Assembly (NCBI RefSeq): GCF_900496995.4
Contig: NC_044027.1
Location: 8,270,743 to 8,334,742, forward strand
Length of the DNA stretch: 64,000 nt
Direction of reading: 5' to 3'
DNA from: Aquila chrysaetos chrysaetos
Lineage: Eukaryota; Chordata; Aves; Accipitriformes; Accipitridae
Positions 32,373 through 44,162 of the stretch are shown piece after piece (the stretch's first letter is position 1; each line of letters begins with the position of its first letter). The notes beneath the pieces were generated by a model, which was not told the origin of the DNA, did not search any database, and was given only the letters and a program-made list of their open reading frames with translations. A program made the translations under genes and the position numbers.

Positions 32373-34207
32373 CAGCAATGCAGCGATTCCCCAGGGAAAT
32401 CCCCCCAAACCCAGCATCCCCATGTAGCCAAAGACTCGGCAGCAGGAGATGTGGTCCCCGAGTCCTCCGTGCGTAGGGGCTGCACTGTGCCGGGCATGGA
32501 CATCTCTGGTTGGGGCATCATCAGTGAGGCTTTGCTTTGCAACCTCTGAAACTAGACTGGGAGGAGAGAAAAAGTGGATTTAAGGCCAATCTGCAGCAGC
32601 AGCCAGTGTCAAAATACTAACCACTGCACTGCAGCACATCCATCACTCCGCAAGCAGAGCAGTGGCTGGGGCAGGGGGGTCTTGCTGGTCCACGAACACA
32701 GTCCAGCAGACACTGCTGTGGTGCTGATGGTGATGCTCGGCCATGGAGGAAGCTTTCTCTCCAAGCTCCACCAATTCATGCGCAGAGAAGGAGGGAAAAT
32801 AACCCCCCAAACCCCCTGGGAAACACAGATCCTCGTAGCTGCTTCTGGCCAGAGCTGGACTCACACCTCAGTGTGTCCTGATGGGAAGGGGCCAGGCTCA
32901 GCATCCCTGCCCTGCCAAAACAGGTCCTTACCTTTAAGCACAGGCAGGGCTAGTGGTGCGTGCTGCCATGGTCACAGCCCTGCCATCACGGTGCTGCTAG
33001 CATCCGCCTCAACTTCGTTCATCACCAGTGAAGGAGGTGCTGCTATTTTATGCTTCCACCTGAAAAAAACTAGCCTTCCGCGGCAGCAAACGAGGGGCAG
33101 TGTGCGGCCCTGGCAGGGCTGCGAGGGAGATAGGGACAGAGGTCATAGAAAGAGAGATGTTTAAAGTAGAAAACGGGTTTTTTTTGCCAAAGGGCTGAGC
33201 CAGGGGGTGAGATGTCCCTGGGGGGAAGCAGGCCCTGGCACCACATGGCCAGGAGTGCTTGGAGAGAGAAAGCGAGTCTCGCATTGCAGCGTAAGCTGCC
33301 CTGGCAGGCATTTCGCTGGCCCGTAAATGTCACACTTCAGCCAAGAGCCCCTTGGGCACTCTTAGCAGTAACATCAGGGCCTGGCAGTTAACTGGGATTA
33401 GAGAAGGAATTCTGCAAATGCTCCTCAGTTGCAGGGTGGAGTGGTTTAAGCCTGTCCCTGGACCAGGAGGCATCGGATGGCAGTGCCCAGAGCTGCAGGA
33501 CCAACTCGGCTGGTCTCCTTGCCTCGCCTGGTCCCCCCATTGGCCCGTGCAGCCTCCTCTGGATGCTGGCTAGTCCCACTGCTGACCCTGGGTCCTGGTG
33601 GTGGTACCACACACTTCACTGTCACTCCTGTGCATGCCTCACAGAGCCCCAGGCATGGCAGGGTGGCTTGATGGACCCATCAAATAGCTTTGGCACCAAC
33701 GGGAACCCCCACCCCAGACCAGTCCAGCTCTGCTGGGGCATCCCTGGCTCCAGCGTGGCGTGATGCGAGTGCCAGCAGGCATTGTGGTGCACCCAGAGGT
33801 TTTCCTGTGGCTGCCCAGCAGTGCTCAGCGCCCCCCCAGAACCCTACGCCTGCACCCACCCCTCACCTCCGAGGAATGCTGGGAGAGCTTTTGGGAGAGC
33901 CAGACCAGGGTGAGAGGGGACGCTGGGGACGGGTCGTGGAGTGACATGTGTCCCACAGGCTGGGGAGCACTCTGGGCACCGGAGATGCTCTCTCTCCCCT
34001 GTGCTACTGTTGGGGACGTGGGTCCTGGCTCCCCAATGCAAGTGTCTCGGTAGAGCGGCACTGGGGCAAGGGTGCTGGGGACTGATGAGTGCCATGGGCT
34101 CAGCACTGCCTGAGTGATGTTTTGGAGAGCTCTGCCACCCTCTCACCATGCCCAGCCTGGAGGGAGGCAGAAATAAAGCAAAGGGTCCATTCCCCGGCCA
34201 TCTCTGA

Positions 34208-34213
34208 TTTAAT
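34208..34213 (-). terminator. EXD3 polyadenylation signal (ATTAAA)
   Basis: ATTAAA on the minus strand about 195 bases beyond the EXD3 stop codon, the first canonical or near-canonical signal downstream. Cleavage is expected around 34185-34195, giving a short 3' UTR. Confidence 0.5.
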
Positions 34214-34408
34214 GATCTCATGAAGGCCATGTATTTTTGCGCTGTCATGAACCATCAGTGCAAATGTGACAGTCCCCTCCATGGCAGATCCCGAAATGAG
34301 AGCCCCCCCACTTCCAGCCTCGCACTGCAAACCCACAGCCCAAAACCTGCTGAGGTTCACCGGGGAGTCTCCAGGTTCACCCCTGCAGTCTCCATCCCTC
34401 AGCTCAGC

Positions 34409-34728
34409 TCACAGATGCTCATCCCCAGCAGTGACAAGAACATCCTGAAACTGGGAGACAACACGTCCAAAATGGGACCCTTCCCAAAACACCTTCCCGC
34501 AGCGGGTGCAGCAGTAGAAGTCGGTGACCACGGGTTTGTCCAGCACCCCAGGGGGGATGGCAGCAACCTGCAGGACCGTGCCCCCTGCCAGCGCTATGGA
34601 CGCCCCGCACTGGTCCAGTCCCTCAGGCCATTCACTGTGCAGGGTGTAACCAGGCTGGGCTGCATTGCAGGCTGGCATGGCAGCATCGCAGCTCTGGCTG
34701 GGCTTCTCCTTGCTCCTTGCCAGGCAGC
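34409..34728 (-). CDS. EXD3: EXD3 terminal coding exon (Mut7-C zinc ribbon)
   Basis: The exon follows a good acceptor (CTCTCCCTGCAG at 34729-34740, minus strand) and ends at TGA 34409-34411. Its phase matches the penultimate exon (one base there plus two here). It encodes about 106 residues. The C-terminal part reads IPPGVLDKP, then FYCCTRCGKVFWEGSHFGRV, the diagnostic second half of the Mut7-C domain with CxxC zinc ligands; human EXD3 has an almost identical FYCCTGCGKVFW block. EXD3 is the vertebrate homologue of C. elegans mut-7, with a DEDD 3'-5' exonuclease domain followed by Mut7-C; the vertebrate role is poorly defined. The exon's N-terminal half is low in conservation and Ala/Cys-rich. 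Confidence 0.92.
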
Positions 34729-37624
34729 CTGCAGGGAGAGGAGACAGCAGATAAACCATCAGGCACTGGTGTGATGAGTGGCGTTTGTGCTCAGCCACAT
34801 GAATGACCCTTGTGAGGGGCCTGTCATCCCTGCAGGGAGTCCAGGCTCTGCCCTGCATCTTGGGGAGGAGCATCCCATGAATTTGGGAAAAGGTGGCCAC
34901 CAGCATCCACCAATTGCCTGCTCTGAGCATGGCACCTGTCCAGCCTCCTGCTCCCCAGCAACCACCCGGCACCTCCTCCACCATGTCCTGCTGCTGCCTG
35001 GGCAGCAATGGGGTCTGCCATGGTCTTGGGAGCTATTCCAGTCTGGGTAACTGCACCAGTGCTGTACTGGGTGCAATGGTTTTGCCTCCCTGTCGCAGGT
35101 CGGGCAAGGCTACTCTCCAAGATGGGCTGTGCCCGCCCTGAGCCACATTACAGGGCAAGCAAACAGCAAGAGAAGCCCTTACTGCTGCTTTAATGAAAAA
35201 AACACCATTAATAGCTGTCTGCACTGCTTATGACACCCCCAACTCTCCTGGCCTGCCCGAGGATGCTGGGCATTGGGGTACGTGTGACATCCACCTCCCG
35301 TCACATTAACCTGGGCAAGGGGCACCGTGGGGCTCAATGTGGGGCCATGTCCTGCGAGCTGTCCCCGCATGCCCTGAGCCCTGGCCCCACCAGGCAGGCG
35401 GATCGCTGCCATCGCAAACCAAGCACCACAAACTCCACGGCATTTTTGGCAGCTCAATGCAGGCTCTCACTGCCCGTGGCCGGGGCACAGCAGGTCGCTG
35501 GATCCGGGCGGCGGAAGCCGAGGGCTGAGCTGTCTCCCATCCATCAGGATGCCTGGCATTCGGGGACGCTGGCTGCAGTTATTGCTGTGGGATGACTCAT
35601 TTTTGGCAGGGGGGGGGGCTTGTCCTGCCTAGGCATCAATTAAGACAACAAAAGGCATCCTGCATCACTCTAGCGGCACCTCTGGGGCATCCAGCCTGCC
35701 CCTTTTGAGGATCAGAGGGAGCCTGGTCAGGAGCCAGCTGTGACAGAGAGGGACACCAGCCTTCCCAGCTGGCTCTTCCCTGCATCCCAGTGCTGCGGAT
35801 ATGCTGGTGATTGTTGTGGGGGAAAGCAAGACTGAGGACAGCCCTGGGACAGCCACCCCGTCTCAGCAGAACTACCCCATGGCTGCCTGGCAGGGCCTGG
35901 ACCTGCTGCTGCACGAGCAGAAAGAGCCGCAGCCTGGGAGAGGTGTGGGAGGCTCAGCTCACACCAGCCCCTGGTTCAGGGGGGCTCCCGAGAGCCCCCC
36001 AGGACCTTCCACACCTCCCCAGAGGAGATGACCAGCCCAAGGGGGTGGGGCACAGTGGTCCCCCATTCCCAACAGACAAACAGACACACTCAGGGTCAAG
36101 GCTGTCACTGCAGATGTTCTGAGGGTGGTTTTGCAGATCAGCCCCGGACCACAGGACAGCAGCCTAGGAGCAGCACAGGTTTGGGGGCCGCTGCCACAAC
36201 ATGAGGGGAAGCAGTCCCAAGCCCAGTCCCAGCCACCAGCCAAGACCTGGGCTCACCATTGCTGTGCCCTGGGCAAGTGCCCTGCAGCTCCACTCATGGA
36301 TATGCCCTTCCTTCATCATCTGCGTTTGCTTGAGACACAAACATCCATTCTCAGATTAAAACCAGTGACCTCAATTTCCCATTTTCTCCAATTTTTGACA
36401 CGTGGTAAAGCACCGGGGCTGCTCTCAGGAGATCCCTGAGCTGGCTGGAGCAGGGACATGGAGGAAGAGCCCCATTCCCAGGGGTTTCTCTGGGACAGAG
36501 CCTGTCAGTGGGTGGCAGATCCCCATGGCAGGAGGTAGAGATTCTGCCCTCGCCCCATCCCTGCCTCCTTCTGCCCTGTGCTACACGATGGCACAGGGTG
36601 GCCTCAGCCTGGGCATGCAGGGACCAGCTCGCCGAGAAGGCCAAGCTGCAGGATGTGCCTCCAAGCACACAAACCACAGACTCCCTGCAAAACCCTGGGC
36701 TATCACTTGTTTATCTTCAGTTTGTAACACATGGACACAAATCTGCCTTTCTTCCCCTTTTCTATTCATCGTGTCTGCTCTCGAGCACCAGGCCTCTGCA
36801 TGTGCCTCCAGGACCCTGATGGGAGGAACCGGCATCTTGGCTGGGACTTTTAGATCCAACCGTAATTGAAATGATACTGCCAGCAGCCAGCACCTATGCT
36901 GCATGAACACCTTTCCCCACCACGGAGGCCCCCAGAAATTCACCAGCCCAAACTTGCAGCACCCCAGCCCTGCCAGCGCCAGGGCATGGAGGCTTGATGC
37001 TCCTGCAGGAATCCCAGGCAATTTGCTCTCCCTTCTGACATGCTCCATCAGCTGCCATGCTGCTGGGGGGCAAAACCAACTGCAGATCCCCTCCTCTGCA
37101 TGGCGGGGGGGTGAAACCTCCAGCTCCCCCAAACACCCCAATGCCACCCCCACCGGGCTTGTGAGAAAAAGGCAGGCAGGGAGGAAAAGTTCATCTCTTA
37201 AAAGCCTGGGGGCAGAAGGGGTGTGACAGTCACCCAGTAGTTTTGCCTTTCGCTTGCACCAGCCCCCTCCTTATTGTGGCTCTTCAAAGGGTTGAAAATG
37301 CTACATCACTTCAAAGTGACCATTTTTGAATGGGAGCTTGTAAAACCCCTTCTCCCCCTCCCACCAAATTCTTTCCAGAGCTTTTGAAGATGCCTGCCCT
37401 CCGATTGCCACTGTGGTGAAAGGGCCACCAGGCGCCAGGCGCAGGGTGCCAGCCGGGCACGCAGTGAAAACCGCACTGGGAAAAGGTCAGATCCCCCAGA
37501 AAAAAAAGGTTTTCCTGGGGAAAAGAAGGGATTTTTTGAAGAAGGGGTTTCTTTCACCCCCTTAAGATAGGCAGACCCCTCCCTAGTAGAGCCGCTGCTC
37601 CCACGGGGCTGCAGCTCGTCTCAC

Positions 37625-37910
37625 CGGGATGCTGCGCACCGCGGAGTTACACTGTAGATGGAGCAAAAGGCATGTGTGGGGTGCGTGGGGCCCAGGGGAG
37701 CCGAGTGCGTCCTTCCAGCATGCTGGGAGTTTTTCAGATCTACAGTTTCCAGAACTCTGTGACTGTTTGCACCAAAGGCTGGATTCCCACCGCATCTCTG
37801 CGGAGGAGAAATGAAAGTGATTCCTTACCAAATCAATTCGAAACACCTCTTGGGAACTAATAATCCCATTATAAAACATCTTGAAAATAAAAAGCCCTTT
37901 TGCCTCTCGC
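37625..37910. promoter_or_regulatory. Candidate conserved non-coding element in EXD3 intron
   Basis: Unique block with AGATCTACAGTTTCCAGAAC, TTGCACCAAAGG, ACCAAATCAATTCG, AACTAATAATCCCATTATAAAAC and AAAATAAAAAGCC. Homeobox-type TAAT cores are clustered at 37858-37875. No coding signal across both strands. Confidence 0.3.
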
Positions 37911-39574
37911 TCACCTCTCCCCCTTTTGCCTGGGTCACACTGGGGATGACAGAGCCCAATGGGAGGCTGAGCCCTCCTGCAGCCCCCCCAGCACCCTGGG
38001 GTTGAGCACCCACACGTGTCAGTGCCGCAGAGCTCCACAGGCAGCAAGGATTGTCCCCATCCCCTGGTGCTGTCCCCAGCCCAGCAGCCCTGCTCAGCAC
38101 AGAGCTGTCTCGTCCTGCCCTCCCCACAAGCTGCGGCCATACCCTGCCCTTGCACGTGCTGCCCACTCACATCTCCAGCATCTGTCTACCCCTGCTCGCC
38201 CGTGGGAATTAATACCCCATGGGAATAGTATAAACTGTCCCCTGTCCCACCCAGGACTTCCAGCGGGTGCTGCAATGTCCAGGGGAAAGGGGATACTGCA
38301 GGACTCCAATTCTGCTTATTTCTGCATCAGGTTACATCCCTGGGCTGAGCAAGGCTACCCTCAGCAGTGGGATCCCACCTCTGCAGCCCAGGACATGATG
38401 CACTTGTCACCTCCGCAGCAGCCCCACTTTGTGCCCAAACCACTGCCACGTGCCCCAGAGCTGGGCTGGCCCCTCGGTCTGCGAGGTGGGGTGCAGCAGG
38501 AGCCCCGCCAGCCTGGGAGGGATCCCCTTCCTTCAGCCCCCAGCCCCCAGCACCGTGACAGTGGGGAAGACCCACGCCAAAGCCACATCTCATGCCCTGG
38601 AGCCCTGCATGGTTCTTGGTGCCTGAAAACCAACAGTACCTTCACCCGAGGGGACACAGAGCCAGGGGTGTGTGCCCCAAGGGCACAGCAGCATCCAGGG
38701 ACGGTCCCACATGAGCTCTGGATGAGAACTATTGCAACAGGGGGGCTGTGGTGGGCAAAGTGACTTGTCCCAAAGACCCCAGGAAAGGCAGGGATGGGAC
38801 AGGAGCCATAGCTCCGCGTGCCCCACTGTGAGGTCCTGCTCATGGATGGGGGGCGCTGAGCCCAGCGGGAGGGACATGGGACAGGGCACGGGCTGCTTCC
38901 AGCAGGCAGGGGGATGTGCACCCTCCCCTGCCCACAGAGGGGCCCTTAGCGGTGTGGGGGTCATTGAAAGGCCACCATGATGGTGACACCAGTGACCTAT
39001 AGTCCCTACAGCCTATTCTGTCAGCTGCAACACAGGAGTCCTGGGTCAGCGTTACTGGGACAGCACTGGGACCCCCCACTGCGGGACACGGGGCACAGCA
39101 GGGCCTGGGAAGCCAGGACAGAGCAGGATCAGGGCAAACCTCCTTTGAACCTGTGCCCAATTCCCCTTCCCCAGACCACACAGCCCTGATTTGGCTGGAA
39201 ACAACCCGTCCCCACGTGCGTGAGCCCTGGGCACCCTCGGGGCTTCAGTGTCAGGGCACTCTCCACTAACCCAAACTCCCCAGGGGAGCCAGGTACTTCT
39301 GCACAAAAACCTCCCCCCCAGGCCCCGTTTCTAGCCCAGGTCCCTCTGTGTCACCCCAGCTAAGACCAAGGCCTTGGGGCAAGGAGCCGGGTACTTGTCC
39401 CAGCTGGCTCAAGCGGGGGACCTGGCGCTCGCCCTGCGGCTCTGGAGCAGGAACCGCAGCCTCCTGCCACCTCCTGAGAGGCACTCGGGTCTGGCAGCGC
39501 TTGTGCAAGCTGAGAGCCCTTCTCCCAGCTCGGCAGCCGCACCCAGCTGTCATTGCAGCCACACACACAGGAGA

Positions 39575-39860
39575 CTCGTCCGTAATTAGGCAATTAAGGC
39601 TGAGGTGTTTTGGAGAAAGCGCACATCGTAAAGGCTTTGCACAAGGCTGAAAGCAGACCTGGGAGCATTCTTGGAGTACAAAGGTGCATGGGAAACCTTG
39701 CTGCGGTGAGAGATCGAACCCGATAAGAGGAGTTATGAGCCTGAGAAACGCACTGGATTGCAGGGCACTGAAGATGCCTGGTTATCTTTCCCTCCTCAAT
39801 AAGGCAGATAGATAAGCAAAGGACAAAGGACCCCGGATTGTGCAACCTGGGCTGCAGCAG
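39575..39860. promoter_or_regulatory. Candidate enhancer with homeobox and GATA motifs
   Basis: Contains a homeobox pair TAATTA (39583-39588) and CAATTA (39591-39596). GATA-type sites follow: CGATAAG at 39721, TTATCT at 39782 and AGATAGATAAG around 39807-39816, with ACAAAGG next to them. The block is repeat-free and sits in the last EXD3 intron. Confidence 0.33.
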
Positions 39861-42800
39861 CCTGGCCACGATCTTAAGATGTTCGCAGGGCGGAGGAGGG
39901 AGGATGAGCTCAAGGCAAGAGGCACCTTCAGTTGCTATCATCTCCCTGTGCCGCTGTGGGAGAAAACCCTGCTGGCTCCCGCGCCCAGCACCGGGCAGGA
40001 GCACCAAACCATCCCCAGCTCCTGCCCGGGGAGCGTTTGGCACAACACCACTGTCAGCGGGTACACGCAGAGCTCTGCAAACCCACAGCCACAAACATGT
40101 CACCAGCTTCCCAGCCTGGCAGTGGTTTTTCATATGAGCAAACAAAATTCTTCAGAAGAGGGGGAGCTGGCAGAGTGGGACCCAGCCAAGTCTGGGGGGT
40201 GTTTCTGGCCGGTCTCACTACCGCAGCCCCCACTCCCAGCCCCATGCTGCAGCTCCTCAGTTCCCGTTCCTGCCCCACTCAGGTACGGACATGAGCATGC
40301 TCCCGTTACCCCACTGCACCCCAGTGGGAACAGACCCTAAATGCATGGGGTTGCCCGGTCTGAGCGTGAAGGGGGCTGGGGAGCCCCTGGGTCCTTGGGT
40401 GCAGCCTGTCGGGGACCCGTCCCCATCCTTGCAGAAGCGTGCAGAGCAGCCTGAGGCACCCAGGGTGCCTTGGTCTCTCCTGCATGCTGGGTCTGGTGTG
40501 AGGCAGTGAGGAGGTACAGGCTGCTCCATGGGTGCAAGAGTGCTCCTGGGACAGCACAGGGATCGTCTGCCCTTCCCACATAGTAAGACGAGTGCGATGT
40601 TCACGGCAAAGCCAAATGCTGTAGAGCAGGGAAGCACGGCAGGAAAAAACTGCATCCAGCCTTAAGGCTTTGGAGACACAGTGACCTCTTCCTGCTGTGC
40701 ATCATAGCCCCTGGCTAAGGGAAGCAGGTCCCACCAGCCCATGCCCTCAGCTGTCCCGGTGCACAGCCGTAGAGGAGGGACCTGGCACTGTACTGGTGTC
40801 ACCTCAACTTGGAACTGCTGCACGGCCTTCCCCATGCTGTGGTCTTGCGGCTCTTCCTCCCGCCTGCCTGCACGCTGCCTCTGCCAGCTTTCAGCCAGGT
40901 TCACCGCGGAGCCGAGGGCCAGGAAGGAAAAGAAAGCCTGAGTCACTACTTGGGCTGGTGGGGCCAAGGCGGGTGCCCCAGCTGGGCTGCTCAGAGCCCT
41001 GCCAGCCCCATGCCATCCTGCCACCCAGCACGGGGATGTCCCAGCTGCTCCTCCAGCTGCCTGCGGAGCTGCCCAGGGCTTATCCTGCACCTGCAGGATG
41101 TGACACTGGAAGAGAAGATGGGTAGTGCCGATCTCACTCGAGTACCAGCTTTGGCAGCTGGTCAGGGAGGATGATCACCCAACTTGGGGCTCCCCAGAGT
41201 GCTGCATCGGGGTCCCTGAGCACCCCCAGCTGCTGCGCCTGCTCCTCTGCCTCTCTCCAACATGGAGCAGAGGCTCCAGCATGCCTGGTTAGCAGCGCAG
41301 CCCAAAGGAAAGAAGGACCAGTTGTTTTCATGTTTTGCAAAATGTTTCAGATGGTAAGGGTTGATTTTATGATTAAAGCAGCCTTTCCCATTCAGCAAAT
41401 CCTAACCAGATCCAATGTGCTCCATCCTCCCCTTTCCCAGGGACCAGATTTCACGTGGCAGAGCATCCCCAGAGCACCGGGGCCCTGTGCCGGATAGTTT
41501 TACTACACTGACTAAGCAAGAAGCTTCCCCTGGCCAGACGAGAGCCTGTGACACATCCCATCCCCCTGGGTCATTTGGGAGCCCACATGCTGCCAACAGC
41601 CTCCAGCGAGGTCTTGCCTGTGCCATGTAGTGACCCACAGCACTGCTGCCTCTCTCTGCCCCATCCCCTGCCTGCTCCAGGCACCAGAGCTGCTCAGAGC
41701 ATCCCACTGGGAAAAAGGCATCACAGGGCAAAGCTGTCCAGGCTTGAAACTATTTCCAGCACTTCCATCAAAGGCCTCATGCAGGGAAAATGTGGCTGTG
41801 TCAGGGAAAATGTTCCCTAAAACCTGGGAAAGTCCTAGGTCCAAGTTGGAGTGAGCTATTACAGGATGAATAATTTGCCTTTCATCACTTGGAAGCCCTG
41901 CCATAAAAATCCAGGAGCCAAACGGAGTGGCACTGGCCCAAGTTCTGCAGCCAAAATGTGAGCAGCCCCAGCCTGTCTGCAGCCCGACCCCGGGACTTGG
42001 GACCACTTGGGCAGCTGCAGGCTTATGTCGAGTGTTGGTCCATCAGGATCCATCCTCACCCACAGCTGACGGGTGCCCCGGCATTCGTGGCTCCCACTGC
42101 ACCTGCCTGCTCCTCCCCGGCCTGGGAAACAGGAGGGGGGAAGAAGCATTTTCTTGCCAAGCAGCAGCATCTGGCCACAGTCCTGGGGGTGAATCCATGT
42201 CCCATGGCATGAATGAGATGACATGGCCTGGGCTGCAGTCACAGAGCAGGGGCCAGTCCTGGTGTGGGCGAGCAGCTGGGGGCTGTGGGTGCTGAACTCC
42301 CTGCCCCATGCGCTGGACCATGGCCGAGGGCAGAGCTGGTTCCTGCCACCAGTCCCCTCCAGAAGGAAAATGTGAAGGAAATCAGGGAACAACTGAGATT
42401 TTCCTTATGAACCTACTTCGGCTGCCCAGCCTGTACCACCGCCATTGCTGTCCCCACCAAGCAATGGCAGGACATTGTCATCAAAACCCTTCCCCTGTTT
42501 CTCTTCCACAAAACTTGACCCAAAGTGGGACATTTTGGGGACAACCTAGTTGAGGTCACACTGATGCTCGTAATCCCAGCAGCCCCGGCCAGAATCTGAA
42601 TAGAAATGGAAACCACAGGGTGGCCGGAACCCCAGGGACCCCCTTGACAAGTCCCCAGGGGTCTTCACTTCACAGGTGCCACCTGCCCAGCTGTGCCCAC
42701 TTGCCCAGGAATCACAGCTTCTATTTTATGTCTCCATTGCAGCAAAACACCAACTCCCCAAGGACATTGTGGCATCTTGGGTCCCTGACCGCACCATGCC

Positions 42801-43383
42801 GGAGGATGCTCCCCGTTGGAGGATGCTCCCTGATAAGGTCATGCCTGACGTGCCTGGTGCAGGGCTCCCACCCAGCCCAGCAGACAGGAGACCTTCCCCA
42901 TGAGACGCCCCCAGGGACACAGGGGACCCAGCGAGGGGCTGCGTGGCATGATGGGGACATGGGGTGTTGCAGACATGGTGTAAAGGGTAGAGCAAGGGGG
43001 TCCCTGAAGAGTCTGTATGGAGAAACAATGGTGCTGTGTGAGACGCCCGCCACGTCCACCATCCCCATCCTGAAGGGGGAAGGGGAAACCACTCACATGG
43101 CTGAACGCAAACCACAGCATTTCTATTTCCCATACTCTAAAACTGGCTGAACAGGCCTGGCTGGTGGCGAGGTACACACACAGCGAGTGCCCTCACCAGA
43201 GAAACCGCTGGGGAGGATGCCCCAGCCTTTTGGGAAGTGCAGCGCTCCCAGGCTGCCGGCACCATGGGAAAAGTGGCCCCACCACGTCCCTCATCCCCAG
43301 AGCCACACGTGGGGTTCCCAGCAAAGCCACAGCCAGCCGGGAGCGCCTGGCAGCTGCTGCTTCACACTGCTCTCTCCCATCAA

Positions 43384-43460
43384 GCAGATGGGGAAACTGA
43401 GGCACGGCAAGTGAGGCATGCGAGGGCTGGCAGCAGAGCCCAGGCTGGATTGGAGCAGCG
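43384..43460 (+). mobile_element. Possible ancient MIR/L3-type fragment
   Basis: CAGATGGGGAAACTGAGGCA followed by GGCAGCAGAGCCCAGGCTGG resembles the conserved core of old MIR/L3 repeats shared by amniotes. A second GGGAAACTGAGGCAAGG occurs at about 44302. Very degenerate, so low confidence. Confidence 0.35.
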
Positions 43461-44068
43461 GGAGGGGCACGTTTCCATCCTGGCATGCCTGCAGTGGGTG
43501 TCACTCACCACCAAAACGTGGCTCCCTGTGGGGAGGAGCATGGCGGGGGATCAATGCAGCTCGGGGCAGGGCATGGAGGAGCCTACCTCCATGCCGAACC
43601 CGCCGGAGCCTCGCTGAGCGGGCGGCACTGACTCACTCCTCCCGCAGCCTGACCTAGTTTAAGAGGCACCGTGCAGGTGAGAAAGGCACCATCAGCAGTG
43701 CCAGCCAGGAGGCATTTTGCAGCCCAAGTTTTTGCCATGTCAGGCGGCGACGGCCTTAGGCTGTCACTTCAGCCACTGCTGGCGTGTCACCAAACCACCC
43801 TGGGCTGGGCAATCCCATGCACGACCCAGTGCCTCGCAGGGCAGCACGGGGCAGCCGGGGTAGAGGGCTGGGAGCTGTGTTCTGTATAAGCAAGCTCAAC
43901 CAGGCACGAAGCGGGCTCAGAAGAGCTCTGTGGGTCTGTGCCCAGCGGCAGGTTGGTGGCTGGGTCTCCCCAGCCCAAGCGGGACGGTCCTGCTCGTCCC
44001 AGGTGGGAGCGCAGGGAGGGGGCCGGGGTCGGAGCATCACTCCTGGCCATCGGCGCCCACCCACTTAC

Positions 44069-44162
44069 CTGCACCGCCATCCCCCGGCGCCTGCCTGCTG
44101 CCCTCCACCAGCTGCCTCATCCTCTCCCTTGAGATCTTCAGGTACTTGTCGCAGTTGCACAC
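44069..44162 (-). CDS. EXD3: EXD3 penultimate coding exon
   Basis: A 94-base exon between a pyrimidine-rich acceptor (CTCTTCTTCCAG) and donor GTAAGT. It translates as VCNCDKYLKISRERMRQLVE and continues with a Gly/Ala-rich tail. Human EXD3 has CNCDQYLKVSRDMMKQLM at the same place, immediately after the first zinc-binding cysteines of Mut7-C. Entry phase is 0 and exit phase is 1, which joins correctly to the exon at 34409-34728. The preceding residues of the zinc ribbon (the FSRCQ segment in human) must lie in an upstream exon that I could not find. Confidence 0.9.

Larger units (their letters stand above)
23300..34190. other. Intergenic between EXD3 3' end and NRARP
   Basis: About 10.9 kb with no recognised gene. 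It holds a CCCATC low-complexity tract, an A19 run (25783-25801), an inverted repeat pair (27855-28126 and 31358-31630), a GGAGA microsatellite, and AT-rich blocks near 28840-29220 and 29390-29600. A 264-codon plus-strand open frame at 30515-31309 lies between the repeat copies but shows no domain or splice support. Confidence 0.6.
34729..44068 (-). other. EXD3 last intron (9.3 kb)
   Basis: It is bounded by a GT donor (34729 side is the acceptor, 44064-44068 the donor GTAAG on the minus strand) and contains no further recognised EXD3 exon. Because the phases of the flanking exons agree directly and the joined length is close to human, no intervening exon is required. AT-richer blocks at 37625-37910 and 39575-39860 look like regulatory elements. 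A 109-residue minus frame at 40662-40990 has protein-like composition but no match I recognise. Confidence 0.7.

Noticed and set aside
40662..41090. 143-codon minus-strand frame in the EXD3 intron
   Set aside because: Protein-like stretch (FFSFLALGSAVNLAESW) but no recognised family and no splice junctions linking it to EXD3; left as probable chance.
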